Positions 62,341 to 64,000 of a DNA stretch of 64,000 nt are shown piece after piece. The position numbers and the translations under genes are program-made. Under the pieces are notes generated by a model that did no database searches, was not told the DNA's origin, and worked only from the letters and a program-made list of their open reading frames with translations. Source of the stretch: JAMQKA01 sp031569985 (GTDB lineage Bacteria > Bacteroidota > Rhodothermia > Balneolales > Balneolaceae); the NCBI RefSeq assembly GCF_031569985.1, contig NZ_JAMQKA010000030.1:6982-70981 (forward strand), given 5' to 3'. Positions within the stretch are counted from its first letter, which is position 1. Each line of letters opens with the position of its first letter.

Positions 62341-63687
62341 ATGAAAAAGCGAACATTTTTAAAGATATCTTCTATTGCAATGACAGGAAGCTTATTTATG
62401 CCTCCATTTTTATACCGACCCGATGAGGAGATCGGGACCAACTGGGCCGGTAATTATCATTACAAAGCCAAACGGCTGCATGTACCGGAAGAGGTCTCTC
62501 AAGTTCAGGAATTGGTTAAGAAGGCCAAGAAAGTAAGAGTGCTTGGATCCCGCCATTGTTTTAACAGCATTGCTGATAGCCCGGAAGATCTGGTATCACT
62601 GAAAAATTTCAAGGAAGTGGTATCACTTGATAAAAAAGCCAATACCGTTACGGTGGGAGCTGGGGTGAGATATGGTGATTTGGCCAGTTATCTTCATAAA
62701 AATGGATATGCGTTACACAACCTGGCCTCCCTGCCCCATATTTCTATAGCCGGGGCCTGCGCAACCGCAACCCATGGTTCGGGTGTAGACAACGGCAACC
62801 TCGCAACGGCCATTTCCGGGATGGAAATTATCACCGCCAATGGCGAACTCCAAAACTTGTCAAAGGAGATAGATGGAGAGCAATTCAACGGTAGTGTTGT
62901 GGGATTGGGTGGCGTGGGTGCGGTGACCAAGGTGACACTGGACATTGAGCCGACCTACAATGTAGAGCAATATGTATACCGAGATCTGCCGGTTAACCAC
63001 CTCGAAGATCATTTTGACGAAATTATGTCGTCTGCATACAGTGTTAGCCTCTTTACTGATTTTAAAAATAACAGTATCAACCAGGTCTGGATCAAAAATC
63101 GCCTGGATGATGATCGAAATTTTAAAGCCGATGAAACTCTTTTTGATGCGCGGCTGGCCGACCGCCACATGCACCCAATTGCCGATATTTCTGCCGAAAA
63201 CTGTACCCGCCAAATGGGAATGCCCGGCCCCTGGCACGAGCGTCTGCCGCATTTCCGGATGAATTTTACGCCCAGTAGCGGTGATGAGCTGCAATCAGAG
63301 TTTTTTGTGCCTCACGAGCACGCTTATGAGGCGATATCGGAAATTTATAAGATGAGTGACCAGGTAGCTCCCCATCTGCTGATTTCAGAGATACGCACGA
63401 TTGATGCAGATGATCTCTGGATGAGTCCTTGCTACAATCAGCCCTCCGTGACGCTTCACTTTACCTGGAAACCGGATTGGGAATCGGTAAGGAAAGTGTT
63501 GCCGGATATTGAGAAACGCCTGGCACCGTATAACGTTCGACCCCACTGGGGCAAGTTGTTTACACTGTCTCCCGATGTGTTGCAATCGCGGTACGAGAAG
63601 CTCTCCGACTTCAAGGCGCTACTGTCCGAGTATGACCCAGAGGGGAAATTTCGCAATGATTTCCTGCAGGAGCATCTGTACAGCTAG
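62341..63687 (+). CDS. FAD-dependent alditol/sugar-lactone oxidase-like protein
   Basis: A 448-residue exported flavoenzyme of the vanillyl-alcohol-oxidase type with a signal sequence (MKKRTFLKISSIAMTGSLF). The FAD-binding domain has VLGSRHCFNSIADSPED, in which the His aligns with the covalent flavin attachment site of alditol oxidase (AldO). TVGAGVRYGDLASYLH and SIAGACATATHGSG are the other FAD segments. The C-terminal domain holds RPHWGKLF and EYDPEGKFRNDFL, typical of the D-arabinono-lactone oxidase group. It probably oxidises polyols or sugar lactones with oxygen. The upstream GTG (62332) is in frame, but the ATG at 62341 is preferred. Confidence 0.92.
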   Translation: MKKRTFLKISSIAMTGSLFMPPFLYRPDEEIGTNWAGNYHYKAKRLHVPEEVSQVQELVKKAKKVRVLGSRHCFNSIADSPEDLVSLKNFKEVVSLDKKANTVTVGAGVRYGDLASYLHKNGYALHNLASLPHISIAGACATATHGSGVDNGNLATAISGMEIITANGELQNLSKEIDGEQFNGSVVGLGGVGAVTKVTLDIEPTYNVEQYVYRDLPVNHLEDHFDEIMSSAYSVSLFTDFKNNSINQVWIKNRLDDDRNFKADETLFDARLADRHMHPIADISAENCTRQMGMPGPWHERLPHFRMNFTPSSGDELQSEFFVPHEHAYEAISEIYKMSDQVAPHLLISEIRTIDADDLWMSPCYNQPSVTLHFTWKPDWESVRKVLPDIEKRLAPYNVRPHWGKLFTLSPDVLQSRYEKLSDFKALLSEYDPEGKFRNDFLQEHLYS

Positions 63688-63728
63688 GGATCCGTAAAGA
63701 GGGTGGCCCAAAACCTATTTGAGGAAAA

Positions 63729-63875
63729 TTAGCTGGGTTCAGGTAATTCATCTTTCGCTGCATCATAACCTTTGCTGATTAGTTCTCTCAATTCTTTGGG
63801 ATCATCCACCGTACGACTGTACGAGGAGAGCTTAGGCCTGATCAGGATATCCACCTCATCCCTTTTTACTTTTGC
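63729..63875 (-). pseudogene. Patatin-like phospholipase, C-terminal fragment
   Basis: A 48-codon frame ending at 63729 reads DEVDILIRPKLSSYSRTVDD followed by PKELRELISKGYDAAKDELP. This matches the end of RssA-type patatin-like lipases, which close with a DxxIRP strand and an ELIxxGYxAA helix. It is directly preceded on the minus strand by the IS30-like end, so the gene is cut by the insertion. The N-terminal part is not in the window. Confidence 0.65.
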
Positions 63876-63876
63876 C

Positions 63877-64000
63877 GTGTTCAAGTGACTAATGCAACAC
63901 AGCGGTGTTTTAGGGTTTGTTGGATGGGATTAAGGTAATCAAATTTTCGAACCGGTCGAAAGTTCAGGTACTCTTCGACAGTGTTGATGCGCTCGGCGGA
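63877..64000 (-). mobile_element. IS30-like element, 3' end (continues beyond the window)
   Basis: From 63877 inward the DNA is nearly identical to the 331-460 region. It contains the transposase stop codon at 63881-63883 and the C-terminal codons corresponding to FDYLNPIQQTLKHRC. The orientation is the same as the left copy. The element extends past the right edge, so its completeness is unknown. Confidence 0.85.

Overview
The window looks like chromosomal DNA from a free-living, probably halophilic or marine member of the Bacteroidota/Balneolota/Rhodothermota group. This is an inference: it carries a SusC/SusD pair, several TonB-dependent receptors, giant FG-GAP/ASPIC-UnbV lipoproteins, an AraC-type regulator fused to TPRs, a DUF2911 protein and strong Shine-Dalgarno sequences, with GC around 45 percent. 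A Fodinibius/Aliifodinibius-like genome would fit, but I cannot prove the genus.

Region 1 (1-2300) is an accessory edge. A TPR gene is cut by an IS30-family transposase remnant, which abuts a two-TM membrane protein that may belong to a predicted conflict-system family. A tRNA-Leu(GAG), a decayed tRNA-Leu copy and an inverted-repeat element follow. The same IS end reappears at 63.88 kb in the same orientation, where it truncates a patatin-type lipase gene.

Region 2 (2.3-8.3 kb) is core: a TPR protein, a small membrane protein, deoxynucleoside kinase, folK, folB and dnaA. A putative oriC with three perfect DnaA boxes lies upstream of dnaA, followed by prmC and a conserved unknown.

Region 3 (8.6-33.5 kb) is mixed metabolism and surface functions: a VOC protein, a sodium/solute symporter, an aldo/keto reductase, a BNR-type propeller (possible polysaccharide lyase), PolX, an orphan MNT nucleotidyltransferase, secreted M14 and M28 peptidases, and a TPP-riboswitch-controlled TonB receptor. 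These are followed by an AraC-TPR regulator, an Asp-rich-tailed lipoprotein, glycerate 2-kinase, a DUF559 nuclease gene between ~185-bp direct repeats, an EamA transporter, a DUF2911 protein and a lipoprotein MsrA.

Region 4 (33.5-48 kb) is a nutrient-uptake locus. Two perfect LacI/GalR-type operator matches precede susC-susD, then two ~1,100-1,200-residue ASPIC/UnbV lipoproteins and an FG-GAP lipoprotein with a c-type heme motif. Together they suggest a surface-exposed acquisition or oxidation machine with an unknown substrate.

Region 5 (48-63.9 kb) holds an HhH lipoprotein and its membrane partner, a methyltransferase, and a sugar-type cluster (TIM-barrel isomerase-like protein, CutC, lectin/TolB-like propeller whose 3' end runs into a ~16-copy 7-bp tandem repeat). 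It continues with an ArsI/CadI-like VOC protein, a SigZ-like sigma factor, an M48 protease, an APC permease fused to Usp domains, an SDR, a SIMPL protein, a CPBP protease and an alditol-oxidase-like flavoenzyme.

The intergenic DNA is rich in dispersed repeats, including a 38-bp sequence found identically near 3.0 and 29.1 kb. The most system-like candidates are the repeat-flanked DUF559 cassette and the SusCD-ASPIC/UnbV-cytochrome locus.
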